From Adineta steineri (taxonomy: Eukaryota > Rotifera > Eurotatoria > Adinetida > Adinetidae), in NCBI GenBank assembly GCA_905250115.1, contig CAJNOI010000119.1, forward strand, positions 19,779 to 83,778: a stretch of 64,000 nt of DNA, read 5' to 3'. This document shows, piece by piece, positions 11,401-22,800 of the stretch. Made by a program: the position numbers and the translations under genes. Numbering within the stretch: position 1 is the stretch's first letter; the number at the start of each line of letters is the position of its first letter. The notes under the pieces are model-generated. The model was not told the origin of the DNA. It ran no database searches and saw only the letters and a list, made by a program, of their open reading frames with translations.

Positions 11401-12362
11401 AAAGAATTTCTGAGCAAAATAAATCTCGATTTTCAACTTTTGGACAAAATTCGATTATTCTATGTAATAAAATTTCTAAATTAATTGAACATAAATTTGG
11501 AATTATTAATTTAGTAGATAATAAACAAGCATCATCATATCTATTCGCTAAAACTAAACATTCAATCATTCTTACTAATTGTAAATAACTTGATCTGATC
11601 AGCTCAATATTGTTTTTATAGGATTGAATCAATAGTCTTATAGAATCCGACGATATTGTTGCAATTTGTAACCATATGGGTGATTGATGAGATAGTTGAA
11701 CTGCATGTCTAAATAAGAAAACAGTAAAGAACTATCAGTCATAGACTAAAAGTTGATTTCAACTAGTAGAAATTAAAGACAAAACTTATTTGTTTTACTG
11801 ATAAAATTGTTTGAAATTTGCTACAATATTTTGATTATTTAAAATATTATCATCATTTATTGAATTTGAAAATATACATTGAGTTAAAAATTGTTTCCAT
11901 TTATCATAATTTTCTTCTGAATTGAAAACAAATGTTTTCTTAAGTAAACTTTGAAGAATTTGTTCGATTAAATTAGTTTTCAATGGTATTAAACATAACT
12001 GGGTACCAATTTTGAATTTTTGATAAATTGTTTGAAGAAAATTTAAATTCCATTCATCGATTCTTGATCTATCGAGAGTTTGGGTAAAAATTTTCACAAG
12101 ATCATTAATATCAATTGATAATTCATTTTTAGCAAATCGTTCAATAACCAGATTAACAAAACTATATTTTACTTCACATGGTGATGAATTTATTGGTTCT
12201 GTAAGAACATAATCAGCAACAAACATTTAGAATTAATTTTGGATTATTAGAAATTGATGTTTTGTTGACATGTATGAATATCTCTGGCCATTGTTCTTGA
12301 AAGAGATTATTATCATGAGTCAATTTAAGAATAATGTCATGCATCAAATCGATATTTTTTTT
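8408..12362 (-). CDS. armadillo-like repeat, death domain and double TIR protein
   Basis: A multi-exon gene read on the minus strand. Exons are about 12362..12230, 12226..11799, 11708..10880, 10821..10426 and 10365..8408, and the clear introns are 11709..11798, 10822..10879 and 10366..10425. The product is roughly 1,240 aa. The first two thirds are helical and HEAT/armadillo-like; the HPEMILSKHIDLIF stretch resembles the N-terminal region of Melted/VEPH1. Next comes a death-type fold around NDWYLLAKHLGFSSSKIKHW, then two TIR domains beginning at PPIYLSYHSS and PQIIISYEW. TIR2 keeps a Glu in NEITLANTLNKP at the spacing of the SARM1 catalytic glutamate (codon 8759..8761), while TIR1 has Thr there. 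Known relatives act in innate immune signalling or NAD+ cleavage; the role here is inferred. The frame is broken by one base at a T8 run (10059..10066) and near 12220..12235. The N-terminus beyond 12362 is unresolved. Confidence 0.75.
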
Positions 12363-12870
12363 CTGTCAACGAATAAGAAAAAATATATTTATTCATGACA
12401 GAAAAGAAAAAAATATATATGTTTGAAATCGTTGTTAACATAACAACGGTTGATAATAACAATGAGTCAACGTCTATAATGAAATATCACCCTTTTTTTG
12501 AAATAAATATATTTACATTTAGCTACAAAAAGTAGTTTGATCGAATAACTACATATTCAATTGAATTTATCCCGTAATACAATAAAATACATATTGAGTG
12601 CACTTTTAAGAATACTATCTAAAATGTATAATAGAAAAAATTTTCCAAAACATAATTTCATATTTATTTATCATTTGTTCATACATTTAATACAAAACTA
12701 TTGATGTGTTTATTTGTATGTCAGTAAATTGTGCACGTTTACAGGTACGTAAGATGTTATTATGAAAGCAAAACAATCGAAAAACATCATTTTCTTTTCT
12801 ATTGTACAGTTTGAAAATATGTAAATTGTTTTTTCTTACAGAATAATCGTTTGTTAAAGAATTCTGAATA
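12363..12870. promoter_or_regulatory. divergent intergenic region, probable shared promoter area
   Basis: About 500 bp between the minus-strand TIR gene and the plus-strand ERICH3-like gene, so both promoters should lie here. The TIR gene may also have a small 5' exon in it, because a 3' splice site is visible at 12363..12364. No TATA box or other defined element can be called with confidence in such AT-rich DNA. Confidence 0.35.
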
Positions 12871-15348
12871 ATGGATTTACGGTAAATTTTATTTTCTAAA
12901 TCTATCAATTTAGTTTTTTTTCGGATAATAGGAACCATCGAACTTCGACGAATTCATATTTTAATAATAAATATATTCGTCAACATTTAATAACAAATGG
13001 ATTAGTAAGATTTTTTTATTATTAAAAAAAAAAATGATTGTTTTATTTTATAAAAATAGATTAATCCTCATGGTGGTATTTTATCGCCTAGATCCTATGA
13101 AGTTGTACTTGGTGGACGAAAAAAACCAAAATATACGAAAAGAAGATCAATAAATAGTATTTGCAATTAGTAAATTAAATTGTTTTTCAAATATTTTATC
13201 AAATGAGAATTTTTTTTTGTAGTGTAATTGAAGATGAACAAAAACATCATATATTTATTCGAAATGTATTCAATCCTGATCAACATTCAAGAAATAGAAA
13301 TAGTCGTACATTTATTTCAGTTAGCAGTGTAAGTTATTAAAAATATCAGTTGAAATTTTATATTTTATAGTTAAGTCCAAAACGTTCACCACTACGAGCT
13401 AAATCAGCTCATCACTCGCCGATAAATGAAAAAAACCAATTAGATCGTCGTTCATCTATAGTAAAATTAATTATAGATATATAATTTAATGTTTCAAAAA
13501 AAAATTGAAAAAATCTCTCTTCTAGCAACTATTTGATGATGATAATTGTAAAGTGACTATGATCTATTATGGACCAGAGTTAAATCATAATCATCACAAA
13601 AATTCATATCTGTCTGATGGTGATGAAATTGTTGTAATACAGCAATATTCTGATGATGAAAATTTTATGGTTTACAAAGGTTGTGTTGAACCGAATGGTA
13701 AGTTTAACTCTTTTTAACATAATCTTAAATGTATATTTATATATTTTTACAAATCAAGAAACATTCACATTTGAATCTCATTGTCATCCTAACCATACAT
13801 TTACTATAACATTATACATTAATAATTTTATGGATAGTCAAATATCTGTCTGTTGTGAATATAAATATGAACATAATGCTCGATTAGACTCTAAACATAG
13901 TTTATTTGGTATATATGATGTACAAGAAGGCAAACCTTGTCAAATGTAAGTTTTTTATATAAAAGTTTTCTTATTAATATATCTTTTCAAAGATGCCAAT
14001 TTCAAAAACAAAAAAAGACATTATTAACAACTCCTTCAAATTCATCGATGAAAGGTATTTGAAATTAACATAGATATTATCAAAATATTTAATTTTAGAA
14101 AAAAAAGAATCTTCTAAATATGAACAGAATCATATTTCTGTAATAACAGATCGATATCAAAACAATCATACAATTGTATCATTCGTAAGTAGTTTACTTT
14201 TAGTTTTTAAAAAACGTTTATTAAAGTACTTATAGGATGATAAATCCTATGAATCAGATCAACAATCTGTTGATGGTTAGAGAATGATAAAAAATTAATT
14301 TCGATATATAACATTTCTTTGTTATAGAAAGAAAGAATACTTATGAAAACGTATCTAGAAATTCATCGAATAGTTCGCAAGATTCTCGTCCATCATCACC
14401 ATTGATTTCATTGCAACATGAAGATACTCATCATTCATCAGATGATTCCTCTGAAGTTGAAGAAAATCATCATTTTTTAACATCTTCATCAACTATTCCT
14501 TCTTCACAAATTACTATAGCTAAAAATCAAGTTGATCAATCATCAAATACTTTAGAAGCATCAAATTCTACGTCAATTCCTATTTTTAGCGATGAAAATG
14601 ATAGTATTACTGTAAGACGACATTCTTCGTCATTATCATCAACTGTTTTCTCCAACGAAGAAGATGAATCTTATTTATCTAAACTATCAATTAAAAGAAT
14701 CAATACTAAACAACAAACATGGACACCATCATCATCATCTACGGATTATAAACAAAGAAATAATGCAAAAACTACCATCAACAATATAAATGAACCAGAG
14801 GGTACGTATTTATATTTCGAAAAAAAATAAGTCTCGTACTTCGTTCTTGATCTAGAATACATGTAAAACTTTTGTTATAATCGGTCTAATGCACATATCA
14901 AGAGGAAAGAGAGACGACATAAAGTATTATCTTACTAAAACGTAGAAATATTTACTATCACATCATTTATAGTTGAAAAGACCTCATTTGAGACTGACGA
15001 TTCTATCTCTAATTGATGATAGATACAATATATTTAGCAAAAATAATATTTTCAAATTAAATCATATAACTTAGACTTACAAATGTTACGTCGTTCAATT
15101 CAAACACAGCCTCAACAACCTAAATCATTCAAGCCGAGATCGCTGACTACTCAATCAAATTTTCATAAAGTACAGTTGTATCTGAAGAAAAATTATATTT
15201 TTAATTCTTATCTATTAATTTTTTGTAGCGAATCGAACAACAACCACAAAAATTTATTGATGTGCTGAGTCAAGATGAATCAGTATTTAGTGATGATGTG
15301 GATCAACAAACAAAAAGGAGAGTTCATTATTCTTCGGATGAAACTTAA
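12871..15348 (+). CDS. ERICH3: ERICH3-like protein with DUF4590 domain (cilia-associated family)
   Basis: Thirteen exons can be chained with consistent phases: 12871..12881, 12932..13004, 13060..13169, 13223..13328, 13371..13460, 13526..13697, 13759..13945, 13993..14054, 14099..14184, 14236..14275, 14328..14801, 15075..15169, 15229..15348. Introns are 42-65 nt except one of 273 nt. The N-terminus NSYFNNKYIRQHLITNGLI corresponds to the conserved start of ERICH3 (YFNN..IR.HL...GLI). Exons 6-8 give the DUF4590 core, including MIYYGPEL, VYKGCVEPNETFTF, CCEYKYEHNARL and GKPCQMCQFQ. The remainder is Ser/Glu-rich and disordered, as in vertebrate ERICH3, but much shorter. ERICH3 is linked to ciliogenesis and ciliary transport in animals, which fits a ciliated rotifer. 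The 11-nt first exon and the 273-nt intron are the least certain parts. Confidence 0.82.
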
Positions 15349-15460
15349 ATTATGAAATATAACCAATCATTTTTATTCTAATTATAAGAGATAGATTTTG
15401 AATATAATAATGTTAGTCAAGCATATTTTATTTGTAATCAAGAGAAAGATTTTACTTCTT

Positions 15461-15515
15461 GAGGGTGGGTGTGGGTGTGGGGCGTGAATAGAAAGAGTAG
15501 ACACCCCCACCCGCC
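15461..15515. repeat. telomere-like G/C inverted repeat (hairpin 2)
   Basis: The G arm GAGGGTGGGTGTGGGTGTGG at 15461..15480 (running on to 15486) faces the C arm ACACCCCCACCCGCC at 15501..15515 across a short AG-rich loop. It is the strongest copy of the motif and lies 113 bp after the stop codon of the ERICH3-like gene. Nothing else is recognised in the gap 15349..15778. Confidence 0.75.
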
Positions 15516-15778
15516 TTAGTGTGCTTCCAGTGAACGCACTTTTTACTTTGTTGCCTTATCTTAATCTCAATACCAACAATCATTAGTAATAATATTAGCA
15601 CACATGAATTCATATTGATTCATGTAAAGATAAAATGCTTTTTCTTGAAATAAACAAATATTTGACAATATTTCTTTTCTGTTGTTAACATCGTATATAG
15701 ATATTGTTAATAAAACCGCGATTTGCATCATAGTATTTTGTTTTAATCTTGGAGAAGGATAAGTGATTTTTTTATACA

Positions 15779-16309
15779 ATGATGTCTAAACTTTTAATGT
15801 TATTGATCTGTACAGCCGTTGTGATTCAAGGCGCAAGACAACAACAGTATCACCATCGACGACAATTGTTTGGAAGTAGTACACAACGTCTCCCAAGTAG
15901 TGGTTACGTAGTAAAGTCCTATAGTGTTTATTTCAATGGGCAAATAGTTAATGGTCTGTCTTCGTTATCATTTAAAGATTTGGGTTCTGGTTATGCAAAA
16001 GATTCTTCGAATGCTTTTTATGCTGGAAACAAAATAGCAGGTGCATCTAGTTATTTATTTGAAGTCTTAGGTGATCGATATGCTAAAGATGCTTGGTATG
16101 CTTTCTATGCTAGTAATAAAATAGAAGGTTCATCTAGTTATTCATTTGAAGCCTTAGGTGATCGATATGCTAAAGATTCTTCAAATGCTTACTATGCTGG
16201 GAAAAAAATAGCAAGTGCATCTAGTTATTCATTTGAAGCCTTAGGCAATGGTTATGCTAAAAGTTCAGGAAATACCTATTATATGGGAGAAAAAGTTTTC
16301 AACGGTTGA
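15779..16309 (+). CDS. secreted DKNYY-type repeat protein
   Basis: The 176-aa product begins with a signal peptide (MMSKLLMLLICTAVVIQGA; either of two adjacent ATGs could start it). It then carries about four tandem repeats of 29 aa with the pattern YAKDSSNAFYAGNKIAGA followed by SSYxFExLGD. The repeats match the style of the bacterial DKNYY family, in which YAKD..nvYY.GkkI.gA..SFe.LG is typical. The function of that family is not known; extracellular location is inferred from the signal peptide. It is a single exon. Repeats 2-4 are very similar to each other at DNA level, which points to recent unit duplication. A bacterial origin is plausible but not demonstrated. Confidence 0.8.
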   Translation: MMSKLLMLLICTAVVIQGARQQQYHHRRQLFGSSTQRLPSSGYVVKSYSVYFNGQIVNGLSSLSFKDLGSGYAKDSSNAFYAGNKIAGASSYLFEVLGDRYAKDAWYAFYASNKIEGSSSYSFEALGDRYAKDSSNAYYAGKKIASASSYSFEALGNGYAKSSGNTYYMGEKVFNG

Positions 16310-17864
16310 ACTAATGGTTCCTAATAGAATCGACATTGACATAAATATATTTCTTTATATTTTAGTCAATTTTAAGCAAATAAAGATAAAAATCAATTAT
16401 ACCTATTATTCAATTCTCGTTGTTAAACAGATATTTTCTATTTTCATATGGCATGAATCAAAATTAGTGATATATGATTCATCGTCATTATCTTCGAAAG
16501 ATTTCTAGTTCTCTGAATTGTAGCTAAAGTTTAACTCACATAAGCTAGTTATCATCTAGAGTGTGAGTGTGGCTGAGATTGTGGACGTGCAGATGAGGAT
16601 AACAAAATAAATTGCTCTCTTCTTTATATTCAATGATACATTGTATGCTACCAATCAAATATTAGATGAAGCCAGTAATTTTTATTTAAATTTTAAATTA
16701 GTTCGTTAATTGGGTATAAGTGTATTATTTATTGGTTTTTCCCTTGATAATAAGAATGGTATATGTGCAACATCAGTTTATCACAAAGAAGCAACTGAAC
16801 TATATTTAATATCATCTTGAAGGTATAGGTGTGTGAGCAAGGATGAGAATGAAATATCAAAATGTTATCCATACACGCTCTCAAGATGGTGTGGATGTGG
16901 GTAAGTTGAAAAAAAATACTTTCATGCATATCCTCATCTACCTACTCTTTATGAATATTACTATTGACTTCAACAAAAAAATTGATATTTTCATAGATAG
17001 AAAGAGTAACAAAACACTTAATAAAAGTTCTTTCTATAATTTTATTCTTCGAGATTGATGTTACTGCTAATGTTCGCCCTCTGTCGAATTTTCTGATTGG
17101 GATCCTAGTGATAGTCATATATTTACTATACCACGACCATGATCATGATAACAACCTGTGTTCTGTCTTACTATATATCATCATGATTCAGGATAAAACC
17201 TAAAATATTGCACATTATTTATTTTTTCCCCATATAATGCATTGGAGGTTTTCAATGTGTCATTATATTATATGTTAAGATATTTTTTTCTAATACATCA
17301 TTCTTGGCTTTATCCCATATACATATGTTCGTTTTTTCCTTCATTAGACTGTATTTGCGTTTATATTGTTCTCTTGTTTTTTTTAAATATTAATGTATAT
17401 CATTATTTATGAAGTAGGTTTACAACAATTAGGAGTTATTTTATTTTCTGGAGAATGACGTATCGACACATGAGTCATCATTTATCATTAAAAAGTAAGA
17501 ATTCTTTTTTTAAAATAGTATATCGCTTATCTCGCTCGGTTTTTTTCTATAGTAAGTTCTTTAGAAGATATTATCAATCATTGACAAACGACATCAGCTG
17601 TGTTATACTAGCTATTCTTTCATTATCATGCAATATAATCTGATCTATACAATAAGATGAATAATTATCGATAGACTATAGTCGATTAATCGTTTTATTT
17701 TTAATTTGAACTACTTCGAGGTGTTGTTGGTCATACCGTAATAAAAACACAATTCAACTTTGATGAGTGATAATTATTAATTGAATTAATTAGAGAATGG
17801 TTTTGATTTATCTTCGTTTAAATAATTAGATTTTTCTTTTAGAAATTTTATATTAATATAAATT
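16310..17864. other. intergenic with a degenerate TG-rich inverted repeat
   Basis: An imperfect inverted repeat has arms ATCATCTTGA at 16811..16820 and TCAAGATGGT at 16881..16890, enclosing GT-rich and CA-rich halves and followed by GGTGTGGATGTGGGT. It may be a decayed version of the telomere-like hairpins. A TG-rich stretch at 16560..16600 has no visible partner arm. The short ORFs here have no domain support. Confidence 0.4.
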
Positions 17865-18878
17865 ATGGAAATATCAACATTTAGTCAGTCATCTGACTTT
17901 GCAACAGAAATGAATCTAAAGTTAACACATAACATTCTTCGTGTTAAAGATCCGAGTGGAATGATTCAATTTTATGTAAACAAATTTGGAATGGAAAGTA
18001 TTCAGATTTCTACTCCATCATTGCCATATAATATCAGTGTTCTGGGATATACAACAAATTATGATGAAAATTTTGCCAAAGCTTCTAATACACTACCTTC
18101 ACCTACATTACTTGAATTTCATCATAATGATCCATCAATCATTAGTCCATCACTTACTAATAGTGGAACTTCAGAAGTTTATTGGAAAATTGGCATAACA
18201 TTATATGATGTTGATTATGCACGAGAAATTTTACAATCAAAACAAGTGAATATAACTGATGCATCACAGTTTGAAGATATCGGATATGTATGTCACTTAC
18301 GAGATCCAAATGGTTTTTGTCTTGAATTATTACAACATGACTTTGAGAAAACATTTCAAGAGAAAATAAATAAAAGTAGTAAACAAACACCAGTAGATAA
18401 CTTTCCATTGGGATATCCAGTCTGTATCGGTCAAATAACATTACATACAAATGATATAGAAAAAACTCAACGATTCTATTGTAATATATTGGGTATGAAA
18501 TTACTTTCGATACAAGAAGTACCAAAGTACAGTTTCACTTTGTATTTTTTTGCCTGGACGAATGAAAATCCACCACAATCAGATATAAAAGACGCTACTA
18601 TTAACCGTGAATGGTTGTGGAAACGTCCTTATACACAAATTGAAGTAAGATATTTTAATAATCAAAAACAAATACCATCTTTCAAAGATTTACAAGACAA
18701 TGAAATTGGTTTTCAAGGGATTAGAGTTATGTGTAATGACTTGAACGGATTTATATCGAAAATGAAAGCTGGCAACGTAAGTTTTGTGGAATCAAATGGA
18801 ACATTTGGTAAAGAAATTATTATTCGTAATCCAGATAACATACCAATCTATATTTCACAAAACAAAAGCGAACAATAA
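17865..18878 (+). CDS. two-domain VOC/glyoxalase-family protein
   Basis: A single-exon gene of 337 aa containing two consecutive VOC (vicinal oxygen chelate) modules. The first runs from about LTHNILRVKDPSGMIQFYVN to FCLELLQHD (residues 20-160). The second runs from about QITLHTNDIEKTQRFYCNIL to NPDNIPIYIS (residues 190-332). The arrangement and the NREWLWKRPYTQIEV block resemble glyoxalase I (lactoylglutathione lyase), which detoxifies methylglyoxal with glutathione, but several segments diverge and the metal ligands cannot be assigned safely. It has no signal peptide and is probably cytosolic. It stands alone, with more than 1 kb of non-coding DNA on each side. Confidence 0.8.
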   Translation: MEISTFSQSSDFATEMNLKLTHNILRVKDPSGMIQFYVNKFGMESIQISTPSLPYNISVLGYTTNYDENFAKASNTLPSPTLLEFHHNDPSIISPSLTNSGTSEVYWKIGITLYDVDYAREILQSKQVNITDASQFEDIGYVCHLRDPNGFCLELLQHDFEKTFQEKINKSSKQTPVDNFPLGYPVCIGQITLHTNDIEKTQRFYCNILGMKLLSIQEVPKYSFTLYFFAWTNENPPQSDIKDATINREWLWKRPYTQIEVRYFNNQKQIPSFKDLQDNEIGFQGIRVMCNDLNGFISKMKAGNVSFVESNGTFGKEIIIRNPDNIPIYISQNKSEQ

Positions 18879-19845
18879 TTTGTATTCTTTCTTTTTTCCC
18901 TTCAACATTTTCTTTTTATTGCTCAAATATCTTTTTTATTTGGGCCATCATACGAAATACAACATCAAGAGAAATCAAGTAGCTCCGCAACATAGCAAAT
19001 TGTGGAGATGTGATTTCTATATTCAAGAGTATAGCATTATTTTCTTGAAAACTTGGTTTTTTTTTAAATCATTTCATAGAGAATATCTTTGAATGCCATT
19101 TAATAATTCATATTTTTCATCAATAATGTACTATGATTCATAAAGTTGTATGATAGTTTAGTCAAAATTCTATTAGTAGTAATATTATAAATGTGATAAA
19201 CTTGCAGAATACATAATAAAGAAATGTATTATCAAGCTAATGAATAATATATATTTACAGCACGATGACGCTATATTATGATACTCCGAACACGTTTAAA
19301 TACCTTTCTAACATTACTATTTCAACAAAAAAATATTGTAAATTATATTGCATATATGCTATTCTTGCTAAACTCTAACTGAAACTATACTTGAAAATGT
19401 ATGATATGCGTGTAAACCACATGTACCTTATGTTATGAGTATTCGAGTAGCAATAGATTATAGTATATATTAGGTATGTTTGCTTATTCTCATTAGACTA
19501 TTATATTGATTCGTATATAAAAATAACTCTCCGGTCGCTATTTGTCTTATGACAATATTAAATATCATGAGTGCTTTTTTGAACGTACTTTTTTTATAAG
19601 AACGACTTTCGAGAACATTTTTGAAATAAATATTGAATCACTTATTTCTAGTTGGATTCTTACTAACCATATGGCTTTTAAACAAACTGCGTCACTAGAT
19701 AATTTTATTTTTATTCATTTAATGCTATATAAGACAAATAGAGTATTATGAATTTCTCATTTTTTGAAACACCAACACTGGTCTATACACAACAAATATA
19801 TTATCATAAAAATAAAGCAGAAGATACAAAGATTTTCTTACAACA
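18879..19845. other. intergenic, nothing recognised
   Basis: AT-rich and free of recognisable domains, repeats or RNA genes. It should hold the 3' UTR of the VOC gene and the promoter of the mucin-kelch gene. Confidence 0.45.
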
Positions 19846-22800
19846 ATGAACCAACGTCGATGTATCGTTTGTCTCCTTGTCGTTACTATGTTAACAATCG
19901 TGATACTACTTGCTGTTTACTTTAAATATCATTCTAAAAAACAAGAAGTTATACCAATTAGTATATTAGATACAACAACTATTGCTGTCATTACAATTTC
20001 AAATAGTTAGTTTGAATTTTGTTTTATATTTCTAAAAAATTTATTTATTAATCTAGGTGATGATAATACTAATCAACGATTAACACTTGATTTTACTTCA
20101 GAACCTGGTTCAACAAGTAAATATTAGTAAATAAAGTTGTAAAAATGAGATCATTTACTTTTTTAGATCAATTAAACAACCCAGCAACAAGTACATCATA
20201 CTCAGTAAAAGACTCAACGTCTAGTATATCGACATGTAAGTTAGTTTTTGTATGAGATAATTACTAATTATTTATTTTAGATACATTGGTAGCTGACTCA
20301 TCAAAAAACATTCCAAGTAAGACTATTCATTATTTTATTTCAATATTATTGTTTATTTTTATGTTTAGATACAGCACAATCTACTTTTCAAACAACAAAT
20401 ATAGATATTACAGGACAAAAGATAACAACATCTGGCAATGGTAAGTCAGTTTCTACAGAAGGAAAATATCAAATTCGATATTTATTTAATTTAGCTCAAA
20501 AAACATTCTTCATGACAAGTATATCTTTAGTAATAAACAGAATGAATAATTTAGATAATATTTTTTGTAAGGCACAATGAAATCTAATCTTTATACAACG
20601 TTGGCGAGCAGTACAAAGCAAGAATTGAGAACAACTGATATAACTCAATTAACAATGGCTAACAAACAAGGTAGTTTTTGAGAATATTATTCAGAATTTT
20701 ATTACTAATAGATTTTTGTTTTCTAGATGAAATAACAAGTAAAATCATTTTGAAATAATAAAAAAAAAGAAATGAAAAAATATTATTTGTTAGGTACAGA
20801 GCAGAACACTGCTGGAAGAATAGGTATTGTAGAAATTATTCTACAGTTGATGATTATTACAATGAGTGAATTGTTTATAAAAATTAGTTGTATTTAAAGT
20901 TCAAAGTGTACATTTTCCATTTATATTGTTGAACAACACAATAGCTTAGATTTCTTTCGAAGGATATCTCAATAATTCTCAGTATTTTTACTATGACTAC
21001 CATATTATAGAAGTATTAGTATTAATATCTAGGTTCAAATCATATTATCCATTTCAATATAACAAAATTTCAAAAACAAGAGGGACTTAGCATTCTAACT
21101 TGATTTTTTTGTAATCTTTCTTTTAGGTGACACAACAACTGCATCTTCCACATCACTTACAGGTATATCTAATAATTGAAATAGAATGAATATATGAAAT
21201 ATTTCTTTGTTAGATTGGAAGACGCTCGAGGATGAAATGACTACTACAGACAAATCTAAGTTATTATTGACGATTTTGATGAGAAGTACTCTTCAGACTT
21301 CATTGAGTGATGTGACAGCTGAGACTTTCGATTCCTCACTGCCTATAGTAACAACGAGTAATCCTCAATTCTTATCGATAAAAACGACTGTTGATAGTTT
21401 GCAATCTTCCTCAGTCATCACAACAATTAATCCTTCAAAATATCTATTAGAAACAGCAGCAACATCTACTTTAGAATCATTATCGACAGCTATGAAGTTA
21501 GATATATCTGAAACTGCTTCAAAACCGACGCCGATAACTAGCTCTCAGCTTCCCTTCGTATCTTCAACCAGAGATAGTTCTTTATTATCATCGATGTATT
21601 CGGCAACAAGTACGTCTCAGTTCATATCAGAATCTTTGAAAAGGGTTAGTTTAATATTACCATCGGTATCTACAACAATAAGTAGTTCTCAGTTAACATC
21701 AGAATCATCAACAACAGATAGTTTAGTATTGACACCGATACCTACCATCACAAGTAATTCTCAATTCATGTCACAATCTTCAACAACAGATAGTTCAATA
21801 ATGTCATCGACGCCTATGAAAACCATTATCGCTGATTTAACATCAGGATCTTTGACAGAAGATAGTTTCCTGTCAACATCAATGTCTGCGATGATAGACA
21901 GTATCCAGTTGACTTCAGGATCTTCGACAATAGATAGCTCAGTAATATGGTCGACACCTATGACAACAATTAGTACGGAGGTAACATCAGAATCTTTGAT
22001 CGGAGATAGTTCCGTGTCATCATCGATATCTGCAATCACAGACAGTACTCAATCGACTTTTGAATCTTCGAGAACATATAGCTCATTATTATCATCGATA
22101 ATTATGGCAACAAGTAGTACTGAGTTAGCGTCAGAATCTTCAACAATAGATAGTTTAGTAATGTCGTCGACACCTAAAACAGCAGGTACTTATCAGTTCG
22201 TATCAGAATCGCTGACAACAGATAGTTCAACAATATTGTCAATAGATATGGGAAAAGATAGTTCTCAGTTTACATCAGAATCCTCGACAATAAATAATTT
22301 AGTATCACCTTTAACAACAATGTCTGGAAGTAGCTCTCAGTTCACATTAGAATCCTTGACAACACTCAGTCCGATGGTAGCCTCGACACCGCTAGTAACG
22401 AGTAGCTCTCAGTTACCACCAGAATCATCAACAATAGAAAGTTCAGTATTATCATCGTTACTTAAGGAAACGAGTAGTTCTCAGCTCACATCAGAATCCT
22501 TAACAACTGATATTTCGATAGTGTCATCGATACCTTTGGTAGCGAGTACTTCTCCGTTTACATCGGAATCTTTAATAACTGATAGTTCAGTATTGTCATC
22601 AACATCCACAGCTTCAAGTGATCCTAAATACTTGTCGGCAACTATGGCTACACAGAATTCTGAGCCATCAGGAACAAGTACAATGTCAAGTAATAACGAT
22701 GTATTATCTAAAACTATGACAACAGGGTATTCTGAATATACATCAACAACAATGATTACGACTACTACTCAAACAACCTCTACAACCATTACAATAGGTA

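Noticed and set aside
12687-12938. Minus-strand 83-aa ORF
   Set aside because: Overlaps the start exons of the ERICH3-like gene on the other strand and has no family resemblance.
18157-18525. Minus-strand 122-aa ORF
   Set aside because: Shadow of the VOC gene; no domain.
21761-22039. Minus-strand 92-aa ORF in the mucin exon
   Set aside because: Antisense to the 72-nt repeat array; its own repeats only mirror the sense repeats.
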